Assembly: GCA_020718645.1 (NCBI GenBank)
Contig: DYRQ01000001.1
Coordinates: 29,275-74,631 of the forward strand
Origin: Verrucomicrobium spinosum
GTDB taxonomy: Bacteria > Verrucomicrobiota > Verrucomicrobiia > JADLBR01 > JAIBCM01
DNA: 45,357 bases
Direction: 5' to 3'
The position numbers and the translations under genes were made by a program. Below are positions 17,142-25,694 of the stretch, piece after piece (within the stretch, counting starts at the first letter, position 1; each line of letters begins with the position of its first letter). The notes beneath the pieces were generated by a model, which was given only the letters and a program-made list of their open reading frames with translations, was not told the DNA's origin and did no database searches.

Positions 17142-17708
17142 ATGAACCAAGACGAAGCCATCTCCCTTTTTCGCCAGACTGGCGCCCTGCTAGACGGGCA
17201 TTTCATCCTCCGCTCAGGTCTGCATAGCCGCCATTTTTTTCAGTGCGCCCTGCTCATGAAAGAAACCCGCATCGCAGAGCGTATCTGCGCTGCCTTGTCC
17301 GCCCTCGTGCCAGCCGCTGAGGTGGATGCTGTCATCTCCCCAGCCCTCGGCGGCATCATCGTCGGCCACGAAGTCGGACGAGCCCTCGGCAAAAAACATA
17401 TCTTCGCCGAAAAAGAAGAGGGAAAACTGGTGCTGCGCCGCGGTTTCACTATCGCACCAAGCGAACGGTTTCTTGTGGCGGAAGATGTGGTCACCCAAGG
17501 CGGTCGCGTGCGCGAGACTCTCGATATCGTGCGCCAGCACGGCGGCATCCCGGTGGGCGTTGCCACCATCGTCCACCGTGGCGCTGAGGAGCCTGATTTT
17601 GGATGCCCCTTTTACAAGCTGATCCGCCTGCAAGTGGAAACTTTTGAAGCGGACAACCTCCCCCCCGATCTGGCCGGCACTCCTGCCATCAAACCCGGCA
17701 GCAAGTAG
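17142..17708 (+). CDS. pyrE: Orotate phosphoribosyltransferase
   Basis: PyrE joins orotate to PRPP to form orotidine 5'-phosphate in pyrimidine synthesis. The 188-residue protein has the type I phosphoribosyltransferase core: 'SGLHSRHFFQCA' near the N-terminus, 'ISPALGGIIVGHEVGRALG', the flexible-loop lysines in 'EKEEGKLVLRRGF', and the PRPP motif 'FLVAEDVVTQGGRV', where the usual second Thr is Gln. Length fits the family. No Shine-Dalgarno sequence is visible before the ATG. No other pyrimidine genes are near it; it sits between a secreted DUF4412 protein and secA. Confidence 0.95.
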   Translation: MNQDEAISLFRQTGALLDGHFILRSGLHSRHFFQCALLMKETRIAERICAALSALVPAAEVDAVISPALGGIIVGHEVGRALGKKHIFAEKEEGKLVLRRGFTIAPSERFLVAEDVVTQGGRVRETLDIVRQHGGIPVGVATIVHRGAEEPDFGCPFYKLIRLQVETFEADNLPPDLAGTPAIKPGSK

Positions 17709-17795
17709 TCTTAGCCATGTTGGCGCAAGTTGAGATTGGACAGTTGCCACAGCAATTGTCACAATACCTCTCCATTTTTTAGAAAAATAACTATT

Positions 17796-20792
17796 ATGAT
17801 CTCTTGGATACTGAAAAAAATTCTTGGCACCAGAAACCAGCGTGAAATTAACCGCCTGACGCCATTAGTGCTGCGCATCAACGAAATTGAGCGCCAATAC
17901 CAATCTCTCTCGGAGGACGAACTCCGAGGCAAAACCCAGGAATTCAGAGATCGTATCACCAAGGGGGAAACCCTCGACGACCTGCTGCCTGAAGCCTTTG
18001 CTGCTGTCAAAAATTGCTGCCGCAGATTCACCGAGAGCAAACGGGTCGTCATGGTGCGCGGCCACGAAATTGTCTGGGAAATGATCCCCTTCGATGTCCA
18101 GCTCATCGGCGGCATGGTGCTCCATTCCGGTAGAATTTCCGAGATGGGCACCGGCGAAGGTAAAACTCTCGTCGCCACCATGCCCACCTACCTCAATGCA
18201 CTCCCAGGCAAAGGCGTCCATGTCGTAACTGTCAACGACTACCTCGCCTCGCGCGATAGCGAGTGGATGGGAGAAATCTACCGCTACCTCGGCCTGACTG
18301 TGGGCTGCATCCAGCACGATCTCCCCCCCCACCTGCGCCGCGAACACTACGCCTGCGACATCACTTACGGCACCAATACCGAGTTCGGCTTCGACTACCT
18401 GCGCGATAACGGTATGGCCACCACCGCTGAAGAGCAGGTGCAGCGCGGCTACAACTTTGCCATTGTGGATGAGGTGGACAGCATCCTCATAGACGAGGCA
18501 CGCACCCCGCTCATTATCTCCGGCCCTGTGACCGTGGCTTCCAACATGCAGTTCGACCACTTCAAACCTGCCATCGAGCGGCTCGTGCGCGAGCAAACCG
18601 CCCTCTGCAACAAGCTCGCCTCCCAAGCCAAAGAGGCCGCCGAACGCAAAGACTATTCCCAAGCAGGCTCCCTCCTCTACCGCGTCAAGTGTGGCATCCC
18701 CAAACACAAACTACTCCTGCGCCTGATCGAGGAGCCCGAAATCCGCACAGCACTCGACGACTTCGAGGTGAATCTCTATGCCGATACCCGACGCGAGGAG
18801 CTTTACAGAATCAAAGAGGAACTCCTGTTCAATATTGACCCAAAAAACAGCGAGTGCGACCTTTCCTCCAAAGGCCGCGAATTCCTGAGCCCGGGCGACT
18901 CAGAAGCCTTTGTTGTCCCCGACCTCATCACCCAACTCCACGACATCAACTCGGGTTCCCTGCCCGACGCGAAAAAAGATGAGGCTCGACGCCAAGTGCA
19001 GCAGCATTTTGACCAAGCCAACGAGCGCATCCACACCATCTCCCAACTCCTCAAAGCCTACTGCACGCTCGAGAAAGATGTGAATTATGTCGTGCAGGAC
19101 AACAAGGTCATGATTGTGGACGAGTTCACCGGCCGCGCCTTGCCTGGCCGCCGCTGGAGCGATGGTCTCCACCAAGCCGTCGAAGCCAAGGAGGGTGTGC
19201 AGATAGACAAAGAGACCCAGACCCTCGCCACCATCACCATCCAAAACTATTTCCGTCTCTACGAAAAACTCGCCGGCATGACTGGCACCGCCGAGACCGA
19301 GGCCAACGAATTCCACGACATCTACCGTTTAGAGATTGTAGTCATACCCCCCAACCGCATCTGCAAACGGGTGGATTCCAACGACGCCATCTACAAAACG
19401 CGCCGCGAGAAATACAACGCTGTCGTGCGTGAGATCCAATCCTCCCATACCAAAGGCCAGCCTGTGCTCGTCGGCACCATATCGGTCGAAGCCTCCGAAC
19501 TCCTCTCGCGCATGCTCAAGCGCGAGGGCATCCCCCACAATGTTCTCAACGCCAAATACCACCAGCAAGAGGCGGAAATCGTAGCACGCGCCGGCCAAAG
19601 GGGCAGCGTGACCATCGCCACCAACATGGCCGGTCGTGGCACCGACATCAAACTCGGACAAGGTGTAGCCGATCTCGGCGGCTTGCGGGTCATTGGCACC
19701 GAGCGCCACGAATCCCGCCGCATTGACCGCCAGCTCAGAGGCCGCTGCTCCCGCCAAGGCGACCCAGGCGCATCGCGCTTCTTCATTTCATTCGAAGACG
19801 ATCTCATGCGCAACTTCGCCGACTCCCGCAAGTTGGCCGAGTGGATGACCAAACTCGGCATGGGAGAGGACGAGGAACTGGAACACCCTTGGCTCAATAA
19901 AAGCGTTGAGACCGCCCAGAAGAGGGTCGAACAACGCAATTACATGATCCGCAAACACACCCTGCAATACGACGATGTCATGAACCAGCAGCGCAGTGTG
20001 GTTTACGACTTCCGCAACGAGGTGCTCCGCACGGAAGACCCCCGCAGCGTCGTCTTTGAGGTGATCGAGGAGGTGCTCGAATCTCGCGCAACCAGCGCCT
20101 GCCAAGAGAAATCCGAAGATGCCATGGAATCGTTCCGCGTCTGGGCCAATACCGCTTTCCCTGTCAACCTCTCCAAAGAAGACATGGCCGAAGTTTCCGA
20201 CGAGAAAAACCTGGCAGCCCTCTGCATGGGTCGCGTCCAAAAATCTTACGATCTCAAAAGCCAGTTCGAAGAGCCCGAGGCTTCCCGCCTGCTGGAACGC
20301 TACATGGTGCTCAGTGCCATAGACCGCCACTGGCAAGAACATCTCTATGCCATGGATGGTCTCCGCACTAGCATCGGCCTGAGAGCCATCGGACAGAAAG
20401 ATCCCCTCATCGAATACAAAACAGAGGCTTTCGGCATGTTCGAGGAAATGATGGACTCGATGAAAAATGAAGTGGCACACAACCTCTTCCGCTCCACTGC
20501 CAGCCTGACAGCCTTCGAGAAATTTCTTTCGGCATTGCCGCAGCGTCTCGTGCATGAGCAGATGTCTATGCTCGGCTCCTCCGAGGAATCCGCGGCCCAT
20601 GCCTCCTCCCGCCAGACGGCACAGGCACCCACCTCCGAAGCCGTATCCGAGATTATTCAACAAACCGTGTCACAGCCCGTTCGCCGCGAAGGTCCCAAGC
20701 TCGGTCGCAATGACCCCTGCCCACTCGACCCGAAGAAAAAATTCAAAAACTGCTGCGGTGCCACCGGTGCTAAAGGGTGCCTGAAAAACTAG
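17796..20792 (+). CDS. secA: Preprotein translocase ATPase SecA
   Basis: SecA is the motor ATPase that drives unfolded preproteins through SecYEG. The 998-residue protein shows Walker A 'GTGEGKT' (about 117-124), 'NDYLASRD', DEAD-type 'DEVDSILIDEARTPLIISG', 'GRRWSDGLHQAVEAKEG', 'GMTGTAETEA', 'NMAGRGTDIKLG' and 'QLRGRCSRQGDPGAS'. It is about 100 residues longer than E. coli SecA, mostly through an inserted helical segment after the Walker B region. The C-terminal metal-binding tail reads 'CPLDPKKKFKNCC', so the second of the usual four ligands is lost. I use the ATG at 17796; the track start is a TTG 22 codons upstream in a region with no SecA similarity. Confidence 0.97.
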   Translation: MISWILKKILGTRNQREINRLTPLVLRINEIERQYQSLSEDELRGKTQEFRDRITKGETLDDLLPEAFAAVKNCCRRFTESKRVVMVRGHEIVWEMIPFDVQLIGGMVLHSGRISEMGTGEGKTLVATMPTYLNALPGKGVHVVTVNDYLASRDSEWMGEIYRYLGLTVGCIQHDLPPHLRREHYACDITYGTNTEFGFDYLRDNGMATTAEEQVQRGYNFAIVDEVDSILIDEARTPLIISGPVTVASNMQFDHFKPAIERLVREQTALCNKLASQAKEAAERKDYSQAGSLLYRVKCGIPKHKLLLRLIEEPEIRTALDDFEVNLYADTRREELYRIKEELLFNIDPKNSECDLSSKGREFLSPGDSEAFVVPDLITQLHDINSGSLPDAKKDEARRQVQQHFDQANERIHTISQLLKAYCTLEKDVNYVVQDNKVMIVDEFTGRALPGRRWSDGLHQAVEAKEGVQIDKETQTLATITIQNYFRLYEKLAGMTGTAETEANEFHDIYRLEIVVIPPNRICKRVDSNDAIYKTRREKYNAVVREIQSSHTKGQPVLVGTISVEASELLSRMLKREGIPHNVLNAKYHQQEAEIVARAGQRGSVTIATNMAGRGTDIKLGQGVADLGGLRVIGTERHESRRIDRQLRGRCSRQGDPGASRFFISFEDDLMRNFADSRKLAEWMTKLGMGEDEELEHPWLNKSVETAQKRVEQRNYMIRKHTLQYDDVMNQQRSVVYDFRNEVLRTEDPRSVVFEVIEEVLESRATSACQEKSEDAMESFRVWANTAFPVNLSKEDMAEVSDEKNLAALCMGRVQKSYDLKSQFEEPEASRLLERYMVLSAIDRHWQEHLYAMDGLRTSIGLRAIGQKDPLIEYKTEAFGMFEEMMDSMKNEVAHNLFRSTASLTAFEKFLSALPQRLVHEQMSMLGSSEESAAHASSRQTAQAPTSEAVSEIIQQTVSQPVRREGPKLGRNDPCPLDPKKKFKNCCGATGAKGCLKN

Positions 20793-20829
20793 CACCCCAC
20801 TTATTCCTCAGCGATGTGACAGAGATGAA

Positions 20830-21656
20830 ATGTTTTTGATACAGTCAAGCACCACCCTGCGCGACATGTATGCAGCAATCAGGTATTCAGTCTGCGCGGT
20901 GTTACTAGCTCTGCTCTCGTTCCATGCCAACGCTCAAGAACCCGAGACCATCACGCTGGTCGGAGACTCTTGGATGCCTGTCAACGGCGAACCCAATTCG
21001 CCTATGGAGGGCTACATGGTCGAGATTGCCAGAGCCGCTTTTGAACCTTACGGATACAAAGTTATCTATGAACTCATTCCTTGGTCCAGAGCCTTACTCG
21101 AGGTGAAAAACGGCAGGTGGCATGCCATTATTGGAGGCATCTTGACCAGGAACGCCGTGAGTATCTGGTATATCCCAAAGAGATTATCAATAAGATCACC
21201 AGCTCGTTCTTCAAGCGCAGCGATGATCCCTGGCACTACAGCGGCATCGAAAGCCTCAAAACACTTCGCCTCGGCATCATTAGAGATTACCAATACGAAG
21301 TGACGCTCGACCGTTATCTCTCCTCAGCACCACCAGAGCAGATACATGTGGCTCATGGTATTGACGGGCTCGGCGAGCTGATCAATATGCTGCACAATAA
21401 ACGCTTCAGAGCGTTGGTAGAAGATGAGGATGTGTTCCGTTTCAAAGTCCAGTCCATGGGGCTGGCCTCCTCAGATTTCGCCATGGCCGGACGCCTCACA
21501 GCAGCAGCCCCCATCTACATCGGGTTTTCTCAAGCCTACCCACACAGCCAGAAGCTTGCAGACATTCTCGATGAAAAAGTGCGCTCCATGAGAGCTAGCG
21601 GAGAGCTGGAGAAAATCTTTCAAAAATACAGCGTCAAAGACCGCTCTAACGAATAA
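20830..21656 (+). pseudogene. Frameshifted periplasmic solute-binding protein (PBPb, SBP family 3-like)
   Basis: Two overlapping ORFs (20830..21303 and 21081..21656) together make one protein of about 275 residues. The first supplies a signal peptide ('VCAVLLALLSFHANAQ') and the N-lobe 'GYMVEIARAAFEPYGYKVIYELIPWSRAL...GRWHAIIGG'. The second continues with 'DQERREYLVYPKE' and the C-lobe to 'YSVKDRSNE'. The join falls near 21136-21146, where one base appears to be missing. Such proteins bind amino acids or other small solutes, though here no ABC permease genes are nearby, so it may be a sensor or orphan protein. Whether this is a true mutation or a sequence error cannot be decided from the window. 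Confidence 0.8.
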
Positions 21657-21677
21657 GTGAAAATCTGAACCCGTCGC

Positions 21678-22826
21678 TCAGAATTCGATTTCGAGCAACG
21701 AAAGGTCATCGGGAAAATGACTGGCTCCTTGGTAGGCGCGCAATCCTTGGAGTATGGCCTCCAATCTTTCTGGCGACCCTTTCTCTCCTGAGAGCATGAT
21801 GGTATGGAAAGCCACCTTACCAATCTCGTTTCCCCCAGGATTGCAAAGCTCCCTAGCCCCATCGCTGTAGAGCACCAACCTATCACCTGAAATCAAGTGC
21901 ATCTCAGCATTCGTGTAGGATGCCTCGGGTAGAAGCCCCACAGCGGGGCCGGCAGATGCAAATTGATGCGTGGAGCAACTCCCGTCCAACACCGGGTGCG
22001 GATGGCCTGCCGAGGCATAGACCAATCTCTGCCCTGCCAAGTGATAAACCCCATACCAGATAGTGAAATAGCGGTCATTGTTGTCCGACATGGGGAACGC
22101 CTTATTGAGAGATACCAGCACGGAAGACGGATCAGCCATGTCGGCATCCGACAGGGATCCCCCTCGCAGAATATTGCCTACTGATACCGAGAGCAAGGCC
22201 GCCCCCACGCCATGCCCCGACACATCCAGTAAAAATACAGCAAAGATACCTGGCCTAATCTCATGGAATCCAAATGTATCCCCGCCCAACTCGGAGGATG
22301 GCAGATAAATCCAGCGGGTAGTGAAGGGCTGCGAAATTGGTTGAGGCAAGATCGAGCGAACATAGTTCGAAGCCTCGTCCAGCTCGCTGCGAAGACGATC
22401 CTTCCAAGCTTGCAAATCGCGCAAGAATTGCTCCTCCTGCTGTCGGGCACGCTTTTTCTCGAGACAGGCATTGATCCTAGCATGCAAGAGTGTCGAATTG
22501 CAGGGCTTGCTTAAATAGTCGTCCGCCCCTGACTCAATACACTCGGCGATTAACTCCATCTCGTCATTCGCCGAAACGATCAGCACATGCAGATCCGAAT
22601 AGCGAGTGTCGGCACGGACTGCTTTGAGAACCGAGAGACCATCCAGACGGGGCATATCAATGTCGAGCAGGAGAACATCCACCGGATGAGAGTCCAGGTG
22701 GATCAGTGCATCATCGCCGTCCTCGACAGCAGTTACATTATGACCTTGGCGTTTCAGGTCGCGTGTAAATAATGCACGCACTGTCTCATTGTCGTCGGCG
22801 ACCAGAATCTTGGCAGGTGGATTCAT
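21678..22826 (-). CDS. Response regulator with REC and PP2C-type (RsbU/SpoIIE) phosphatase domains
   Basis: The 382-residue protein starts with a receiver domain: Asp11-Asp12, phosphoacceptor Asp55 ('LLLDIDMP'), Ser85 and Lys107 ('YLSKPC'). A coiled-coil linker ('EKKRARQQEEQFLRDLQAWKDRL', about 120-150) joins it to a PP2C phosphatase with metal-binding aspartates in 'ELGGDTFGF', 'LLDVSGHGVGAALL' and the end 'PDDLSLLEIE'. Enzymes of this kind usually dephosphorylate an anti-sigma-factor antagonist in partner-switching pathways. No anti-sigma factor or antagonist gene adjoins it, so its target is elsewhere. It converges on the solute-binding protein gene and is divergent from a small secreted protein gene. 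Confidence 0.93.
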   Translation of the reverse strand: MNPPAKILVADDNETVRALFTRDLKRQGHNVTAVEDGDDALIHLDSHPVDVLLLDIDMPRLDGLSVLKAVRADTRYSDLHVLIVSANDEMELIAECIESGADDYLSKPCNSTLLHARINACLEKKRARQQEEQFLRDLQAWKDRLRSELDEASNYVRSILPQPISQPFTTRWIYLPSSELGGDTFGFHEIRPGIFAVFLLDVSGHGVGAALLSVSVGNILRGGSLSDADMADPSSVLVSLNKAFPMSDNNDRYFTIWYGVYHLAGQRLVYASAGHPHPVLDGSCSTHQFASAGPAVGLLPEASYTNAEMHLISGDRLVLYSDGARELCNPGGNEIGKVAFHTIMLSGEKGSPERLEAILQGLRAYQGASHFPDDLSLLEIEF

Positions 22827-22892
22827 GTCCTAAAACTCTACCCTCCTCCTCAAAGCTAGGCAAGAGGCTTTCCGCGGTTGTCCGCTTTGAAT

Positions 22893-22921
22893 TTGACTTT
22901 CTGAACTCCCACAAGTATAGG
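22893..22921 (+). promoter_or_regulatory. Predicted sigma-70-like promoter placed right at a start codon
   Basis: TTGACT (22893-22898) and TATAGG (22916-22921) are separated by exactly 17 bases. The next gene's ATG begins at 22929, so transcription would start at or next to it and yield a leaderless mRNA. This is a pattern match by eye in the 100-base gap between divergent genes. Confidence 0.45.
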
Positions 22922-22928
22922 TGCGCAC

Positions 22929-23441
22929 ATGCGACACATCTTGATTACCTTAGTATGGACATTGCTCCTGTCTGTGCCCAGTCTGGCAACAGCCCAGGAA
23001 AGCCAGCTAGGCACAGCCAACCATCTCTTGCTCAAAGCAGGGGAACTCCAAGGAAAATTATCCTCCTTGAACATGGTCACCTCGGGTGGATGCACACCAC
23101 GCCGCACCCACACCATGCAATACCAAGGCTCCGAATTCGAGTGCTACGACATGTCTACCTGCACCGCCTCTGGCAACTACTGCGGATATGGCGGCAGTAT
23201 CATGATCGCTGTTCCTAAAGCTGAAGATACGAAATTCTCCCGCAAAGTCGCGAACTCCAACAATTCCAACGCGGGACGCTACGGCTACATCCGCATCCGG
23301 GGCGTTTTGGAAAAAGCCCCTACCACACCGGCACCTACCCTTGACCCTTCATCCAAAGAGTGCTCTACTCCCTCGGCACCAGCCTGTCCTCCCCCTGCCT
23401 GCCAGAGTAACGCCTACCTGTTTTTCGTGAAAAATTTTTAA
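22929..23441 (+). CDS. Secreted Cys-rich protein of unknown function (170 aa)
   Basis: A signal peptide is clear ('LITLVWTLLLSVPSLATA|QE'). The mature protein of about 148 residues has a cysteine cluster in the middle ('GGCTPRR', 'FECYDMSTCTASGNYCGYGG') that could form disulfides, a segment 'GRYGYIRIRGVLEK', and a Pro-rich tail with three further Cys ('CSTPSAPACPPPACQ') before a short hydrophobic end 'YLFFVKNF'. I do not recognise the family. The gene ends 12 bases before glgX, so the two may share a transcript even though their roles look unrelated. An upstream promoter leaves almost no leader. Confidence 0.7.
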   Translation: MRHILITLVWTLLLSVPSLATAQESQLGTANHLLLKAGELQGKLSSLNMVTSGGCTPRRTHTMQYQGSEFECYDMSTCTASGNYCGYGGSIMIAVPKAEDTKFSRKVANSNNSNAGRYGYIRIRGVLEKAPTTPAPTLDPSSKECSTPSAPACPPPACQSNAYLFFVKNF

Positions 23442-23453
23442 CCTATTCCTACC

Positions 23454-25523
23454 ATGCACTACCCCTTCCGCCCAGGTGAAGCCGATAGACTCGGCGCCCA
23501 TCCGGAAGAAAACGGCGTCAACTTCTGCATCTTCACCCACCACGCCACCAGCGTCTCCCTCGTGCTCTTCGACCAGCAGGGCGACCAGGTCCTACAGGTT
23601 ATTGAACTGGATCCGACCTTCCATCGCACGGATTTTTTCTGGCATGTTTTCGTCGAGGGTCTTCCCGCTGGCATCCAATACGGATGGCGCATTGATGGCC
23701 CTAAAACTATCGCCTCCGAGAGAGGCGCCAAGTTCTTCCCAGACAAACTCCTCCTCGACCCTTGGGCTAAAGCTGTCACCGACTCCCGCTGGAACCGCGG
23801 CAAGGCTGTTGGCCCCGGCGACAACACCTCCACCTCCATGCGCTCCCACGCTGTGCGCACCGACGACTACGATTGGGAGGGCGACCAACCTCTCAACCTT
23901 GATCTGCGCGACACCATCATCTACGAAATGCATGTCGCCGGTTTCACCCGGCACCCCTCTTCAGGCGTCAGCCACCCGGGCACTTTCCATGCCCTCATAG
24001 AAAAAATTCCCTACCTCAAAGAGCTGGGTGTTACAGCCGTCGAACTCCTGCCCGTCATGGCATTCGACGAAGCCGATGTCCCACAAACAGCCTCCTCCCT
24101 CGGACTCCACAACTTCTGGGGCTACAGCACCCACAGCTTTTTCAGCCCGCACCCGCGCTACTGCGTCACCCCTGAAAAAGGCACGCATCTCCACGAGTTC
24201 CGTGACATGGTCAAGGCCTTCCACCGCGCTGGTATCGAAGTCATCCTCGATGTGGTCTTCAACCACACCTCCGAGGGAAACCACTTGGGCCCAGCCATGA
24301 ATTTCAAAGGCATGGTCAACGAGATGTTCTACCACCTCGACTACACCGACCGCGCCAAATACCGCGACTACACCGGCTGCGGCAACACCGTGAGTTGCAA
24401 CAACCCCTTTGCGGTCTCGTTCATCGTCAGCTGCCTCGAATACTGGGTGCAGGAACTGCATGTGGACGGCTTCCGCTTCGACCTCGCCTCGGTCATGGGG
24501 CGCGACGCTGACGGAAAACCCATGGAATACGCACCCGTCATTTGGGGTATCGAGTTCAGCCCCATCCTGCGCAAGACCAAGCTCATCGCTGAGGCATGGG
24601 ACGCTGGTGGCCTCTACCAAGTCGGGAATTTTCCAGGATTCCGCTGGCGCGAATGGAACGGCAAATACCGCGACGATATTCGCCGCTTCATCAAAGGCGA
24701 CGATGGGGTCACTGGCGACGCCGCCACTCGCATCTGCGGTTCGGAAGATCTCTACGGCCAAGACTTCCTCGGCCCCATGAGCAGCATCAATTTTATCACC
24801 TGCCACGACGGTTTCACACTCTGGGATCTCGTCAGCTACAACGACAAACACAACACTGCCAACGGCGAGGGCAACCGCGATGGCTGCGACAATAACTGTA
24901 GCTGGAACTGCGGCCACGAAGGAGACACTACAGACCCGTCCATCCTCCGCCTCCGCGAGCGCCAAGCCAAAAACTGCACCGCCCTTCTCATGCTCAGCCA
25001 AGGCGTCCCCATGCTCCTAGCTGGCGACGAGGTCCTGCGCAGCCAAGAGGGCAACAACAACGGCTATTGCCAAGACAATCCCATCGGCTGGTTCAACTGG
25101 GAGGAAATAGACTCCAACCGGGACACTTTCCGTTTCACCAAGGAAATCATCGCTTTCCGCCAACGCCACTCCTGCCTGCGCCGCGACCATTTTCTCTCGG
25201 GCACCAAGCGCAACGCCCGCGGCGTTCCCGACATCGAATGGCACGGTCAACGCCTCGGGCGCCCAGACTGGAAAATGCGCCACTTCGCCTTCACCATGGG
25301 CGCGTTTGCCGAACGGGAGGAAGATCTCCATGTCATCGTGAACATGGAAGACAAGCCCTTGGTCTTCCAACTCCCCTCCGCCAGTGGAAGACGCTGGCAC
25401 ACGGCTATAGACACTGCCCAACCCTCCCCCTCTGACATCATATTTCCGCCCGACCAAAAGCCAGTCGTCGGACACCAGATCAAACTTCAACCCCGCTCCA
25501 TTGTGGTGCTGGAAGCCAGATGA
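23454..25523 (+). CDS. glgX: Glycogen debranching enzyme / isoamylase (GH13_11)
   Basis: GlgX hydrolyses alpha-1,6 branches of phosphorylase-limit glycogen. The 689-residue protein has an N-terminal CBM48 domain ('RLGAHPEENGVNFCIFTHHATSVSLVLF') and a GH13 barrel with 'YEMHVAGFTRHPSSGV', 'LDVVFNHTSEG', the nucleophile in 'DGFRFDLAS' (about Asp343), the acid/base in 'LIAEAWD' (about Glu380) and the third acid in 'ITCHDGFTL' (about Asp452). The stretch 'NRDGCDNNCSWNCGHEGDT' is characteristic of the subfamily. No other glycogen gene is adjacent. Several long antisense ORFs (for example 23961..25001) lie inside it but encode nothing recognisable. Confidence 0.95.
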   Translation: MHYPFRPGEADRLGAHPEENGVNFCIFTHHATSVSLVLFDQQGDQVLQVIELDPTFHRTDFFWHVFVEGLPAGIQYGWRIDGPKTIASERGAKFFPDKLLLDPWAKAVTDSRWNRGKAVGPGDNTSTSMRSHAVRTDDYDWEGDQPLNLDLRDTIIYEMHVAGFTRHPSSGVSHPGTFHALIEKIPYLKELGVTAVELLPVMAFDEADVPQTASSLGLHNFWGYSTHSFFSPHPRYCVTPEKGTHLHEFRDMVKAFHRAGIEVILDVVFNHTSEGNHLGPAMNFKGMVNEMFYHLDYTDRAKYRDYTGCGNTVSCNNPFAVSFIVSCLEYWVQELHVDGFRFDLASVMGRDADGKPMEYAPVIWGIEFSPILRKTKLIAEAWDAGGLYQVGNFPGFRWREWNGKYRDDIRRFIKGDDGVTGDAATRICGSEDLYGQDFLGPMSSINFITCHDGFTLWDLVSYNDKHNTANGEGNRDGCDNNCSWNCGHEGDTTDPSILRLRERQAKNCTALLMLSQGVPMLLAGDEVLRSQEGNNNGYCQDNPIGWFNWEEIDSNRDTFRFTKEIIAFRQRHSCLRRDHFLSGTKRNARGVPDIEWHGQRLGRPDWKMRHFAFTMGAFAEREEDLHVIVNMEDKPLVFQLPSASGRRWHTAIDTAQPSPSDIIFPPDQKPVVGHQIKLQPRSIVVLEAR

Positions 25524-25694
25524 TCTCTCTCACTCTCCAATAGGATTGTGACACAAAACCACAGACGCACTACCCACAACTCTGACCTCTTTGCTATCCC
25601 CCCAGCAGGAGGTCAAGGTAGGAGCTAGGTAGTCGTGGTCTCGTGAGACTCACCGATCTGAGCCCTCTTAATGCTCTCTGATTGAGTGCAAGCT

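Noticed and set aside
23961-25001. 346-aa minus-strand ORF inside glgX
   Set aside because: A shadow of the G+C-rich glgX gene; its acidic, His-rich composition mirrors the sense codons.
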